The translations under genes and the position numbers were made by a program. Shown piece by piece: positions 9,205 through 18,513 of a stretch of 64,000 nt of DNA. Numbering within the stretch: position 1 is the stretch's first letter; each line of letters starts with the position of its first letter. The DNA is from Marivirga aurantiaca (GTDB taxonomy: Bacteria; Bacteroidota; Bacteroidia; Cytophagales; Cyclobacteriaceae): contig NZ_JAEQBW010000004.1 in assembly GCF_016679925.1 (NCBI RefSeq), forward strand, positions 1 through 64,000. The letters are read 5' to 3'. The notes under the pieces are model-generated. The model had not been told where the DNA came from. It made no database searches and worked only from the letters and a program-made list of their open reading frames with translations.

Positions 9205-9228
9205 AAGAGGGTGCTGCAACACCCTCTT
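9205..9228 (+). terminator. hairpin between fecR and the receptor gene
   Basis: A 9-bp perfect stem (9205-9213 with 9220-9228) with a 6-nt loop sits 15 bases after the FecR stop and is followed by AAAAATT rather than a U run. It may be a weak terminator, an attenuator or an mRNA-stabilising hairpin that separates regulator from receptor expression. Confidence 0.5.
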
Positions 9229-9298
9229 AAAAATTCCAACTGCAATTGGAACTTACTTATTTATTAAAACAACGGAGTCTTAACAAACAATTAAAATT

Positions 9299-12200
9299 AT
9301 GAAAAAAAATTTACAGAGAGGTATACTTATGCTGAGTAAATACACCTTTTTCGGTTTCTTAATTACATGCTACGTCAGCAGTGCCTTACTCGCGGAAAAA
9401 GTAAAAGCGCAAAATGTAAAAGATGTAATTATTTCAGTGGCTGCTGAATATGGTAGTTTGGTTGAATTATTTGCTGATATAGAGAAAAACACTTCTTTTA
9501 AATTTATGTATAGCACGCATAAAGTATCGCTAAAAGAAGGAATTCAAATCAGTAAACGTAAGGCATCAGTGGCGGAAATACTTGTTGAAGTTTCCGGTAA
9601 AACAAAGCTTCAGTTTAAGCAAATCAATAACAGCATTGTTGTGACTGAGAGAAAGCAAAATTTTGCTAATCGATTAAAAATACAGCAAGAAACCTGGGGA
9701 ATTGTTACTGGTAAAGTAATTGACGCCCAATCATCAGAGCCTCTTCCAGGAGCAAGTGTTGTAGTGGTTGGTCAGACTTATGGAGCTGTAACCGATCTTC
9801 AGGGAGAGTTTAACTTTATGCTGAAAACTCAGGCAAAGCAACTGGAAATTCGCTATTTGGGCTATGAAACCAAAGTAATAGACATAGCAATACCTGAAAG
9901 CGATATTTTGATAATAGGTGAAATCCAGCTGCAGCCCAAGAGCGTGGCTTTAAGCGAGGTGGTGACTTATGGTAACCTTGAAGGGCAGCAAAAAGCACTT
10001 AATCAACAGAAAAATGCAGATAATATTAAAAACATTGTAGCCGCTGATCAGATCAGTCGTTTTCCTGACCCCAACGTAGCGGAAGCACTCCAACGTGTAC
10101 CGGGTGTTAATATTGAAAGAGATCAGGGTGAAGGGCGCTATGTTTTAGTACGTGGTTTAGCACCGCAATTTACAAACATCAGTATCAATGGAGAGCAAAT
10201 ACCTTCCCCGGAAGCAGGGGTACGTTTTGTAGCGCTAGATGCCATTCCTGCTGATCAACTAGCTTCCATTGAAGTTACAAAAGCACTTACGCCTGATATG
10301 GATGGAGATGCCATCGGGGGTTCCGTCAACCTGATTACCAGAACGGCAAAATCTACCACGCCAAGTATTAGTGGTACCTTAATAGGAGGCTACAACAACC
10401 TGATAGAAAAAGCCAATGGACAAGGTTCTTTACAATACGGACAAAGGTTCGGAGCAGAAGGCAAATTGGGGTTACTCCTTAATGCAAGCCATTACTATAC
10501 AGATCGGGGTTCCGATAACTGGGAAAGAGATGGCGGTGAACTAGAATTAAGAGACTATACATTGCAAAGAAGTAGAAGCGGTTTAAGCGGGACGCTGGAT
10601 TATAACATCAATGCCAATAATAACCTTTATTTCCGCGGAATCTACAACAACTTCCAGGACAGAGAGCAAAGAAGAACCTATCTATTTATTCCAAATGAGG
10701 ACGATTCTCCATTCGAGGATACTGAAATTGAAAGGGCCAGCAAAGACCGCTGGGAAAAACAAATTGTGAGCAGCTTTAACCTCGGAGGAAAGCACTCTTT
10801 CTCTAATCTTTCATTAGATTACGAAGTGTCATATTCTGAGGCCTATCAGGATACACCTTTTGACACGGAGACCGTTTTTTTGGCTGAAGTAGACCAAATA
10901 GGAGTTGATTTTTCTACCAATCCGGAATTTCCAACCTTTAATGTAGAAGGAGTTGATTATTTGGATAACACTATCTATGAATTTGATGAATTAGCTACTG
11001 GAAACAGCTATGCTTTAGATGTTAATAAAACAGCAAAAATCAATGTAGGTATTCCTTACAGATTAAGTGACGCTGACGGTCTTTTGAAGTTTGGTGGTAA
11101 AATCAGGTTGAAAGAAAAGAGCTTTAGTATTACTGAGAATGTTTATTCATGGGAAGGAGGCGATATTCAAATTAATGGAGCCACAGAAGATTTCACACTT
11201 AACTTTTTTGAAGGAGGAACTCTGGATAACAATTTCTTAGATGGAAAATTCCAGATCAACAGAAATGTAGATGTTTCTCAATTTAATACTTTCTTCAATG
11301 CCAACCGAAATGGTTTTGCCCTGGAAGTGGAGGATAAGCTGGTAGCGGAATCTGTGGAATCCTACAAAGCAGCAGAAGATGTGTATGCTGCTTATGTAAT
11401 GACGAAACTTGAATTTAATAAGTTAATGGCGTTAGGCGGATTGCGTTATGAAACCACAAAAGTAACCTACAATTCTCAGGCAGCTATTTTTGATGTGGAA
11501 GGAGATCTGGATAGAATCGATCCGGTAAACGGAGGAGTTACTTACGATTTTTTACTTCCTCAAATTCATTTTAAATACCAGCTAAATCCACTGACCAATA
11601 TTCGTTTTGCTGCAACGGCAAGTTATTCCAGACCAAACTTTGAAGATATTGTTCCATCTCAGGAAGTTGAGTTAAACGCCAGGGAAGGAAGCATAGGAAA
11701 CCCTGAACTTGCACCTGTTACAGCCTACAATATTGACCTAATGGGAGAGCATTATTTTGGAACCGTAGGAATTATCTCCGCAGGCCTTTTCTATAAAAAC
11801 CTCGATAATTTCATCTTCACTCAGCGCTATGATTCTACCATCAGCAATATTAATGTGGTCTTAAATCAATCCCGAAATGGAGAGACTGCCGAATTATTAG
11901 GTTTCGAGCTGGCCTATCAGCAAAATATGACTTTTCTTCCGGGTGCATTAAAAGGCTTTGGAATTTATGCCAACTATACTTACACCAGTTCAGCAGCAAA
12001 TATTGCCAGCAGAACAGAAGAATTTGGCTCAGAAGAAATCCGATTACCGGGGCAAGCTGCCCACGTAGGAAATTTCTCGCTCGCTTATGATTATGGTAAG
12101 TTCAACATTCGGGCTTCGGCAAATTTCAACGGTGAATACCTTTCAGAATTAGGAGGAGATGCTGAGGAAGATGTATATGTGAAAAACAGAATGCAGGTTG

Positions 12201-12364
12201 ATTTAACAGGAGCTTACCGTTTTAATAACAAATTCCAGGTATTTGGGGAAATTATGAACCTTACCAATCAGCCATTTGAAGTTTATCAAGGCTCAGGAGA
12301 TCAGTACATTCAAAGGGAATTCTACTCCTGGTGGTCACGTGTAGGCGTAAAATTCAATTTCTAA
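9299..12364 (+). CDS. TonB-dependent receptor with STN signalling domain
   Basis: This 1021-residue outer-membrane transporter has a signal peptide ending near EKVKAQN. An STN domain follows at about 50-115 (LVELFADIEKNTSFKF, then the repeat ending in SIVVTE), which contacts FecR in trans-envelope signalling. Next are a carboxypeptidase-regulatory-like beta-sandwich (133-220; GKVIDAQSSEPLPGASV), a plug domain (235-360; VAEALQRVPGVNIERDQG) and a beta-barrel ending in a terminal Phe. It should import a substrate using TonB energy. Position before the phytase genes suggests a phosphate-ester or metal-chelate ligand; that part is inference. Confidence 0.95.
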   Translation: MKKNLQRGILMLSKYTFFGFLITCYVSSALLAEKVKAQNVKDVIISVAAEYGSLVELFADIEKNTSFKFMYSTHKVSLKEGIQISKRKASVAEILVEVSGKTKLQFKQINNSIVVTERKQNFANRLKIQQETWGIVTGKVIDAQSSEPLPGASVVVVGQTYGAVTDLQGEFNFMLKTQAKQLEIRYLGYETKVIDIAIPESDILIIGEIQLQPKSVALSEVVTYGNLEGQQKALNQQKNADNIKNIVAADQISRFPDPNVAEALQRVPGVNIERDQGEGRYVLVRGLAPQFTNISINGEQIPSPEAGVRFVALDAIPADQLASIEVTKALTPDMDGDAIGGSVNLITRTAKSTTPSISGTLIGGYNNLIEKANGQGSLQYGQRFGAEGKLGLLLNASHYYTDRGSDNWERDGGELELRDYTLQRSRSGLSGTLDYNINANNNLYFRGIYNNFQDREQRRTYLFIPNEDDSPFEDTEIERASKDRWEKQIVSSFNLGGKHSFSNLSLDYEVSYSEAYQDTPFDTETVFLAEVDQIGVDFSTNPEFPTFNVEGVDYLDNTIYEFDELATGNSYALDVNKTAKINVGIPYRLSDADGLLKFGGKIRLKEKSFSITENVYSWEGGDIQINGATEDFTLNFFEGGTLDNNFLDGKFQINRNVDVSQFNTFFNANRNGFALEVEDKLVAESVESYKAAEDVYAAYVMTKLEFNKLMALGGLRYETTKVTYNSQAAIFDVEGDLDRIDPVNGGVTYDFLLPQIHFKYQLNPLTNIRFAATASYSRPNFEDIVPSQEVELNAREGSIGNPELAPVTAYNIDLMGEHYFGTVGIISAGLFYKNLDNFIFTQRYDSTISNINVVLNQSRNGETAELLGFELAYQQNMTFLPGALKGFGIYANYTYTSSAANIASRTEEFGSEEIRLPGQAAHVGNFSLAYDYGKFNIRASANFNGEYLSELGGDAEEDVYVKNRMQVDLTGAYRFNNKFQVFGEIMNLTNQPFEVYQGSGDQYIQREFYSWWSRVGVKFNF

Positions 12365-12375
12365 ACTTAATAAAA

Positions 12376-13455
12376 ATGAAAAATCTATCTAATAATATTT
12401 TCTCAGTTTTAGCTCTTGCTTTAGCTTTTACAGCTTGTGTTGACGAGGATTTTGAATACCCTCAGGATGCCGAGTCAGAAGAATTGTTCATTCTTGCTTT
12501 AGATGCAGATGAAGGTGGCGCTTTGGAATCGGAAACAGACTATGGATTAGAAGTTGCCTTTCAGGATTACTTTGGAGAACTTCCTGAAGCAGAAGTAACA
12601 ATCTCTTTTGAAATTAAAGATGCTGAAGGCTTACAAATAGGCCCTGAGGATAACCAATTGCATATCAAAGAAATTATTTATGAAATTGATGATTGCACAG
12701 AAGGCGAGTTGGACTTTACTTTTAATGCAGAGGGTACAGGTACTATTACTTTAAAACCAGATCCCGAAATTGGAATGCCGGAAGCTTTCGAAGTTGTTTT
12801 CAGTCTACCTTATGAAACAGTAATGGATGACGGAGAAGAGGAAAACGAATCTTTACTCGAGGATGATTTGGAAAATGAAGATGACAGAGGCTTTGTTTTT
12901 GAAATCACTGGTATTACCAGCGATGAAGAAAGTATCGTACTCAGTCCTGTTGCAGAATTTGAATACATTGTGTTGGATAACGAGAAAATTACCGCTGAAT
13001 GGGAGCTTGATATATCAGAGGAGGCAGTATTTGATCAATTTAAAGAAGCTTTTTCACCCATCAATGCAGATTTAGCAGAGTTGGATTATTCAGAAGTGAA
13101 TGCCATTAAATTCGAATTTCAATTTGAAGAATTGGCAATCAAAATAGAATTGATCGAGGAAGAAGCGGATGAATGCGATCCTACGGATTTTTCTAATAAA
13201 GAAATAGAAATTGAAGCGGAATACGGTGCGGAAGATGGTGAACTTGAATTGGAGGGCAGCTATTTAGTGTTTAATGAAGGGGATGGTGAAGTAGAAGCTG
13301 AGCTTGATTTTATTCTTCAGGCAACTTACGAAGTTAGCTTATCGGAGGAACGTTTAACTATTAGCTTACAGTCCTTAGAAGATGAGGATAATTTTAATGA
13401 AGAAGCTTATTACAATCGAGAAAACGCATACACATTTAATTTAAACAGGGACTAA
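12376..13455 (+). CDS. highly acidic lipoprotein of the phytase locus
   Basis: This 359-residue protein starts at ATG 12376; frames starting earlier overlap the receptor. A lipoprotein signal ends FTAC (Cys21). The mature part is exceptionally rich in Asp and Glu throughout, with motifs such as DGEEENES and EADECDP. No family was recognised. It lies 11 bases after the receptor stop and before the phytase, where SusD-like or accessory surface lipoproteins usually lie, but it has no SusD features. Strong acidity could serve calcium binding, which beta-propeller phytases need; this is speculative. Confidence 0.8.
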   Translation: MKNLSNNIFSVLALALAFTACVDEDFEYPQDAESEELFILALDADEGGALESETDYGLEVAFQDYFGELPEAEVTISFEIKDAEGLQIGPEDNQLHIKEIIYEIDDCTEGELDFTFNAEGTGTITLKPDPEIGMPEAFEVVFSLPYETVMDDGEEENESLLEDDLENEDDRGFVFEITGITSDEESIVLSPVAEFEYIVLDNEKITAEWELDISEEAVFDQFKEAFSPINADLAELDYSEVNAIKFEFQFEELAIKIELIEEEADECDPTDFSNKEIEIEAEYGAEDGELELEGSYLVFNEGDGEVEAELDFILQATYEVSLSEERLTISLQSLEDEDNFNEEAYYNRENAYTFNLNRD

Positions 13456-13508
13456 TTAGAGTACTTGAAAAACTTAATTCCATTTATAATAATTTTAAAA
13501 ACACACTA

Positions 13509-14582
13509 ATGAAGAATTTTTTATATTTAATTATAGCACTTAATATGTTGGCCTGTGGCGGTAAAACAGATTCACAAGAGACGGCCTCAAGCAATGAAAA
13601 TCCAGATACATTAAGAATTCAACCCAAATACGTTACTCAACCGGTAATAAGCGATACAGATGATCCAGCCATTTGGATCAATAAAGCGAATCCCTCTGAA
13701 AGCTTAATCATTGGGACAGATAAGGGAGATGATGGCGTATTAGGAGGTCTTTATGTTTATAATCTGAAAGGCGAAATCGATAGAGAAAAAAGTATTACTG
13801 ATTTAGAGAGGCCTAATAACGTGGATGTAGCTTATGGCATGCCTTTAAACGGAGATACAATTGATATTGCCGTTTTTACAGAACGTTATACTAATTCCAT
13901 CCGAATATTTCAATTGCCGGAAATGAAGGAAATTGATAATGGAGGCATTCCAGTTTTTGAGGACGATACGTTACGCAGCCCAATGGGAGTGGCTCTTTAT
14001 CCCAGACCATCAGACCAAAAAATATTTGCTGTTGTTGGAAGAAAAGAAGGCCCTACAGATGGTACTTACCTCTATCAATATGAGCTAATGGCTGAAAATG
14101 GAGTAGTAAAAGGAGAATTGGTGCGCAAATTTGGAATATGGAGTGGAGAAAAGGAAATTGAGGCAATTGTTGCGGACAATGAAGCAGGCTATGTGTATTT
14201 CAGCGATGAAAGAAAGGCCATAGCAAAATATTATGCTGATCCGGCAAAAGGCAATGAAGAGATAGCGCGATTTGGTCAGAAGAACTTCCTGGAGGATAGG
14301 GAAGGGCTTTCTATTTACAAAAAATCAGATACCACAGGTTATTTACTGGTTTCAGACCAGTCCGATAATACCTTTCATGTTTTTAAAAGAGAAGGAAATA
14401 ATGATTTCATCACTGAATTACCTTTCAGTACCAAACAGAGTGATGGTAACGAAGTAGTTAATTACAATTTTGGAGAAGAGTTTCCTGAAGGAATATTTGT
14501 AGCAATGTCAGATGATAAAACTTTTCAGATTTACGATTGGAGAGACATTCAAAAGGCTATTGATAAAGCGAATCAGAAATGA
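13509..14582 (+). CDS. 3-phytase, beta-propeller type, lipoprotein
   Basis: This 357-residue protein has a lipoprotein signal ending NMLAC (Cys16). The body has the beta-propeller phytase signature DTDDPAIWINKANPSES, LIIGTDKG, GGLYVYNLKGEI, and a C-terminal EGIFVAMSDDKTFQIYDW. This family hydrolyses myo-inositol hexakisphosphate to lower inositol phosphates with calcium. The enzyme is predicted to be lipid-anchored at the cell surface or in the periplasm. It overlaps the next phosphatase gene by ATGA, indicating translational coupling. Phosphate supply is the likely role. Confidence 0.93.
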   Translation: MKNFLYLIIALNMLACGGKTDSQETASSNENPDTLRIQPKYVTQPVISDTDDPAIWINKANPSESLIIGTDKGDDGVLGGLYVYNLKGEIDREKSITDLERPNNVDVAYGMPLNGDTIDIAVFTERYTNSIRIFQLPEMKEIDNGGIPVFEDDTLRSPMGVALYPRPSDQKIFAVVGRKEGPTDGTYLYQYELMAENGVVKGELVRKFGIWSGEKEIEAIVADNEAGYVYFSDERKAIAKYYADPAKGNEEIARFGQKNFLEDREGLSIYKKSDTTGYLLVSDQSDNTFHVFKREGNNDFITELPFSTKQSDGNEVVNYNFGEEFPEGIFVAMSDDKTFQIYDWRDIQKAIDKANQK

Positions 14583-15499
14583 GAAAAGCAATAATAGTTC
14601 TGTTTCTAGTAGTTTCTTCCTCTGCTTTAGCACAAGAAAAGCTGGAAATTTTAGATGATGCCCTGCATTTTTATGTAATCGGTGATTGGGGCAGAAACGG
14701 GGATCTTGGCCAACAAGAGGTGGCCGATGCAATGGGAAGAATGACCAAACTCATTGAGCCGGAGTTTTTTATTTCTACAGGGGATAACTTTTATCCCAAT
14801 GGAGTAGCATCTGTGGATGATCCTTATTTTATTTCTTCATTCGAAAATATTTATAAAGCGGCAGGGCTCTTTGAACCGTGGTACCTGGTTTTGGGCAATC
14901 ATGATTACAGGGGAAATGTACAGGCAGAGATAGATTATACCTATAAAAGTCAGCGATGGAATATGCCAGCTAGATATTACGCTAAAGGTTTTGAGGAAGA
15001 GGGCATTACCGCTCAAATTCTTTTCACCGATACAAATCCTTACGAAGCATCTTATTATGAGGAGGGTAATAAATATAGAGAAGCGGTAATGGATCAGGAT
15101 ACGCTTAAGCAGAATAAATGGATGGATAGTGTGTTTTCCGTTTCAAAGAATATGGATTGGCGTATTGTAATTGGTCATCATCCTGCTTATACAGGGGGAA
15201 AAAGAGATGGTGAAACATCTTCTGTAGCGCGACATTTTAATCCTTACTTTGCGAAATACAAAGTGCATGCTTATTTTGCAGGTCACGAGCACGATTTGCA
15301 AGTGATTAAACCATCAGCTACTTATCACTTCATTTCCGGTGCAGGCTCAGAGATTCGGCCTACAGGCAGGGTAAAAGAAAGCCTTTTTGCTGCTAGTGAA
15401 CATGGTTATATGATTGTTTCTTTAACTTCTTCTAAAATGCTGGTTCAGGTATTGAACGAGAAAGATGAAGTGCTTTATAAGCAGGTGGTGAATAAGTAA
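14579..15499 (+). CDS. purple acid phosphatase / TRAP-like metallophosphoesterase
   Basis: This 306-residue protein has a signal peptide ending SALAQ. All metal-binding blocks of the purple acid phosphatase class are present in order: VIGDWGRNG, STGDNFYPNGV, VLGNHDYRG, VIGHHPAYTG and FAGHEHDLQ. The close match to mammalian ACP5 motifs (GDNFYxxGV, FExxYKAAGLFEPWY) supports a TRAP-type phosphomonoesterase. It is translationally coupled to the phytase, so it may finish phosphate release from the lower inositol phosphates. Likely periplasmic. Confidence 0.92.
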   Translation: MRKAIIVLFLVVSSSALAQEKLEILDDALHFYVIGDWGRNGDLGQQEVADAMGRMTKLIEPEFFISTGDNFYPNGVASVDDPYFISSFENIYKAAGLFEPWYLVLGNHDYRGNVQAEIDYTYKSQRWNMPARYYAKGFEEEGITAQILFTDTNPYEASYYEEGNKYREAVMDQDTLKQNKWMDSVFSVSKNMDWRIVIGHHPAYTGGKRDGETSSVARHFNPYFAKYKVHAYFAGHEHDLQVIKPSATYHFISGAGSEIRPTGRVKESLFAASEHGYMIVSLTSSKMLVQVLNEKDEVLYKQVVNK

Positions 15500-15533
15500 A
15501 AGGTCAAAGCAATAATTCAAAATTTCATAAAAA

Positions 15534-15566
15534 AGCTCCATTTCAGTCTGAAATGGAGCTTTTCAC
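15534..15566. terminator. bidirectional intrinsic terminator
   Basis: A perfect 12-bp stem (15534-15545 with 15549-15560), a 3-nt loop, and A/T runs on both sides lie between two convergent genes, the phosphatase and dnaJ. It should end both transcripts. Confidence 0.85.
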
Positions 15567-15585
15567 TATACATTTTTATAAGATT

Positions 15586-16713
15586 TTAATTGAAGAACTC
15601 TTTCACCCTGTCAAAAAAGCCTTTGTCTGCTTTTGTGGGCTGTGGTTTAAAATTGTCGGAGGCACGCATACTTTCCAACATTTCTTTCTCTTCCGAATTC
15701 ACTTGTCTTGGAGTCCAAACATTCACATGAATTAATTGGTCGCCACGGCCATATCCATTGATATCACCTACACCTTTGCCTCGCAATCTTAAAATCTTTC
15801 CTGATTGAGTTCCTGTTTCTATAGTAATCTTTACTTTACCATCAATCGTAGGCACTTCTACGGAAGTACCTAATACAGCATCAACAAAGTTGAGGTATAA
15901 ATCATATATCACGTTTTGTCCGTCACGCTTCAATACTTCGTGCTCAATTTCCTCAATCAATATCAGTAAATCACCAGCGGCTCCGCCCATAGGTGCCTCG
16001 TTTCCTTTGCCTTGCATGCTTAACTGCATTCCGTCAGTTACACCGGCAGGTATTTTCACACTAATAATTTCTTCTTTGGAGTGCAACCCTGTGTTATCTA
16101 CATGAGGAGGCTTTTTATCAATAAATTTACCGGAACCATGACAAGTTGGGCAGGTGCTGGCTGAAACCATTTGGCCTAACATTGTATTGGTTACTCGTCT
16201 TACCTGACCTGTACCACCACAAGTTTGACAGTCTTTATAAGTTACACCATCGGCAGCAACCAATCGGTTTACTTTTATTTTCTTTTCTGCACCGTGAGCA
16301 ATTTCACTAAGTGTCATTTTCAGCTTAATACGAAGGTTTGAGCCTCTTCTGCCTCTTCCTCGGGAACGTCCGCCCCCACCAAAGAAACTCTCGAATCCAC
16401 CACCACCTCCGCCACCGAAGATGTCACCGAATTGAGAGAAGATGTCGTCCATGTTCATTCCGCCACCGCCAAATCCTCCGGCACCGCCTTTCACGCCATC
16501 ATGACCGAATTGGTCATATCTTTGGCGCTTTTCGGCATTGCCAAGTACTTCATAGGCCTCGGCAGCTTCTTTAAATTGGTCTTCAGCTTTAGGATTGTCC
16601 GGGTTTTTGTCCGGATGGTATTTAATGGCTACTTTTCGATAAGCCTTTTTAATTTCCTCACTGGTAGCACTTTTACTAACTCCTAAAATATCGTAGTAAT
16701 CTCTTTTCGCCAT
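15586..16713 (-). CDS. dnaJ: chaperone DnaJ with two-motif zinc region
   Basis: This 375-residue Hsp40 has a J domain at 1-65 with HPD at 33-35, a Gly/Phe-rich linker (75-125), then substrate-binding beta domains. DnaJ normally has four CxxCxGxG repeats, but only two remain here (162-169 CQTCGGTG and 188-195 CPTCHGSG). The positions of the first and fourth repeats hold LVAADGV and KPPHVDNTG. That leaves one zinc site at most. I recall the same pattern in other Cytophagales, so it is probably ancestral there. It is co-transcribed with grpE, 6 bases upstream. Confidence 0.95.
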   Translation of the reverse strand: MAKRDYYDILGVSKSATSEEIKKAYRKVAIKYHPDKNPDNPKAEDQFKEAAEAYEVLGNAEKRQRYDQFGHDGVKGGAGGFGGGGMNMDDIFSQFGDIFGGGGGGGFESFFGGGGRSRGRGRRGSNLRIKLKMTLSEIAHGAEKKIKVNRLVAADGVTYKDCQTCGGTGQVRRVTNTMLGQMVSASTCPTCHGSGKFIDKKPPHVDNTGLHSKEEIISVKIPAGVTDGMQLSMQGKGNEAPMGGAAGDLLILIEEIEHEVLKRDGQNVIYDLYLNFVDAVLGTSVEVPTIDGKVKITIETGTQSGKILRLRGKGVGDINGYGRGDQLIHVNVWTPRQVNSEEKEMLESMRASDNFKPQPTKADKGFFDRVKEFFN

Positions 16714-16719
16714 TTTGAT

Positions 16720-17334
16720 TTATTCTCCTATTATAACTTTGGCATACCGAACTACTTTATCGTTCAACAGGTATCCTTTTTCTACCACATCAACTACTTT
16801 TCCTTTTAATTTTTTGTCTTCAACAGGAATTTTGGTGATTGCTTCGTGGATTTCCGAATCAAATTCAATGCCCGGCTTACTATCCATGGCCGTGAGGCCT
16901 TTATTGGCCAGTGTTTTTTCAAATTTATTCTTGATCAGGCTGAAACCTTCTTTTAATGCTTCAACATCTGCGTTATCATGGAAGGCTTTTTCTGCCCTTT
17001 CAAAATCGTCAATAACCGGCAATAGCTCAGTGATCAAATCTGCAGAAGCCGTTTTAACTAATTCCAGGCGCTCTTTCGCATTCCTCCTCCTGAAATTGTC
17101 AAATTCAGAATAAAGCCTTATATATTTGTCTTTTGCTTCGGCTACCTCTATCTGAAGCTTTTCCTCTGCTGACAACTCTTCTTCAGCAACCGGATTTTCC
17201 TCATTCTCTTCGCTTTCTTTCTCCTCATTAAGATCTGCTGAATTTTGCTCCTGAGCAACTTTTTCTTCCTGCTCAATTTGCTCTTCCTGAGATTTTAACT
17301 CATTTTCCTTTTCGTCTATTTCTTCTTTAGCCAT
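16720..17334 (-). CDS. grpE: nucleotide exchange factor GrpE
   Basis: This 204-residue GrpE has a long acidic Glu/Gln-rich coiled-coil N-terminus (1-65), the dimer helix FDNFRRRNAKERLELVKTA, and a C-terminal beta-wing ending DKVVRYAKVIIGE. It promotes ADP release from DnaK. The gene order obg-grpE-dnaJ on the minus strand indicates co-expression with its co-chaperone. dnaK is not in the window. Confidence 0.95.
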   Translation of the reverse strand: MAKEEIDEKENELKSQEEQIEQEEKVAQEQNSADLNEEKESEENEENPVAEEELSAEEKLQIEVAEAKDKYIRLYSEFDNFRRRNAKERLELVKTASADLITELLPVIDDFERAEKAFHDNADVEALKEGFSLIKNKFEKTLANKGLTAMDSKPGIEFDSEIHEAITKIPVEDKKLKGKVVDVVEKGYLLNDKVVRYAKVIIGE

Positions 17335-17412
17335 AGTAATATTATTGCACTTTCAATTTCCGTCTATTATATCAATGATTTTGCCAATTGTAAGTTGTCT
17401 GCCAATATGACA

Positions 17413-18405
17413 TTAATCTTGTAAGGTCTTCCAAATCAAGTCTTTCAATTCTTCCAATTGATAATTTGTCATGGAAGAAATAAAGAGGGAAGGAAGCTCT
17501 TGAGGTATTTCCTTTTTCATTTCGGCCATGAGCTCATCATCCAATAAATCAGACTTGGTGATGGCCAGGATGCGATTTTTATCCAGCAATTCCGGATTAT
17601 ACTTTTTGAGCTCATTTCTCAATATGTTATATTCTTCTTGAATGTCTTTAGAATCTGCCGGGATCATAAATAAAAGAATAGAATTCCTTTCTATATGCCG
17701 CAAGAAGCGTGTGCCAAGTCCTTTCCCTTCAGCGGCTCCTTCTATAATTCCGGGTATATCAGCCATTACAAATGAACGATGGTCCCGGTAAGGAATTACC
17801 CCGAGGTTGGGAGTTAATGTGGTAAAGGCATAATCGGCAATTTCCGGTTTAGCGGCAGAAAGCACGGAAAGCAGGGTGCTTTTTCCGGCATTCGGAAAAC
17901 CTACCAGGCCAACATCTGCCAACAGTTTTAATTCCAGTATAATCCATTCTTCCCCACCTTCTTCCCCTGGCTGCGCATATCGGGGAGTTTGGTTCGTGGG
18001 AGTTTTAAAATTGGCATTTCCCAGACCACCACGACCACCCTTTGTCAGAATTTTCTCTTCTCCGTCTTCGGTAATCTCGAAACGTATTTCTCCCGTTTCA
18101 GCATCCTTGGCTGTAGTTCCCAATGGCACCTCTAAATATACATCTTCTCCCTCAGCTCCACTTCTATTACCTCCTTCTCCATTACTACCGTCTTCAGCTA
18201 GCACATGCTTTTTATATTTTAGATGAAGTAAAGTCCAGAGTTGACTATTGCCTCTTAATATTACATGTCCCCCGCGTCCGCCATTGCCTCCATCCGGACC
18301 TCCTTTTGGCACATGTTTTTCTCGCCTCATGTGTATAGAGCCCGCACCTCCCCTTCCGGAGCGTGAGCATAATTTCACATAATCTATAAAGTTGGGATTA
18401 GCCAT
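17413..18405 (-). CDS. obg: GTPase Obg/CgtA
   Basis: This 330-residue protein has a glycine-rich Obg fold at 1-158 (GGDGGNGG-type repeats around [12 protein letters not shown]), then a G domain with G1 [12 protein letters not shown], switch/G3 [16 protein letters not shown], and G4 ITKSDLL. It ends directly after the G domain, without the variable C-terminal domain of some species. It acts in late assembly of the 50S ribosomal subunit and in stress responses. Confidence 0.96.
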   Translation of the reverse strand: MANPNFIDYVKLCSRSGRGGAGSIHMRREKHVPKGGPDGGNGGRGGHVILRGNSQLWTLLHLKYKKHVLAEDGSNGEGGNRSGAEGEDVYLEVPLGTTAKDAETGEIRFEITEDGEEKILTKGGRGGLGNANFKTPTNQTPRYAQPGEEGGEEWIILELKLLADVGLVGFPNAGKSTLLSVLSAAKPEIADYAFTTLTPNLGVIPYRDHRSFVMADIPGIIEGAAEGKGLGTRFLRHIERNSILLFMIPADSKDIQEEYNILRNELKKYNPELLDKNRILAITKSDLLDDELMAEMKKEIPQELPSLFISSMTNYQLEELKDLIWKTLQD

Positions 18406-18450
18406 AAATTCGTTTTTGAAAATGCAAATTTAGCTTTATTTTTAATGGAA

Positions 18451-18493
18451 ATAAAAAAGCCAGAGATAAGTGTTTTTATCGCTGGCTTTTTTT
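18451..18493 (-). terminator. intrinsic terminator after adk
   Basis: Arms GCCAGAGATAA and TTATCGCTGGC with one internal mismatch, flanked by A6 on the left and T7 on the right, lie just downstream of adk on the minus strand. Partial readthrough into obg is possible. Confidence 0.8.
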
Positions 18494-18513
18494 GTGTCGA
18501 AACGGAGTGAATT

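Noticed and set aside
16338-17113. Open frames on the plus strand opposite dnaJ and grpE
   Set aside because: They lie antisense to certain genes, are low-complexity (His/Arg or Ser/Phe rich), and lack any domain.
17876-18338. Plus-strand open frames opposite obg
   Set aside because: Pro/Ser-rich translations mirror the Gly-rich Obg domain; shadows of a well-supported gene.
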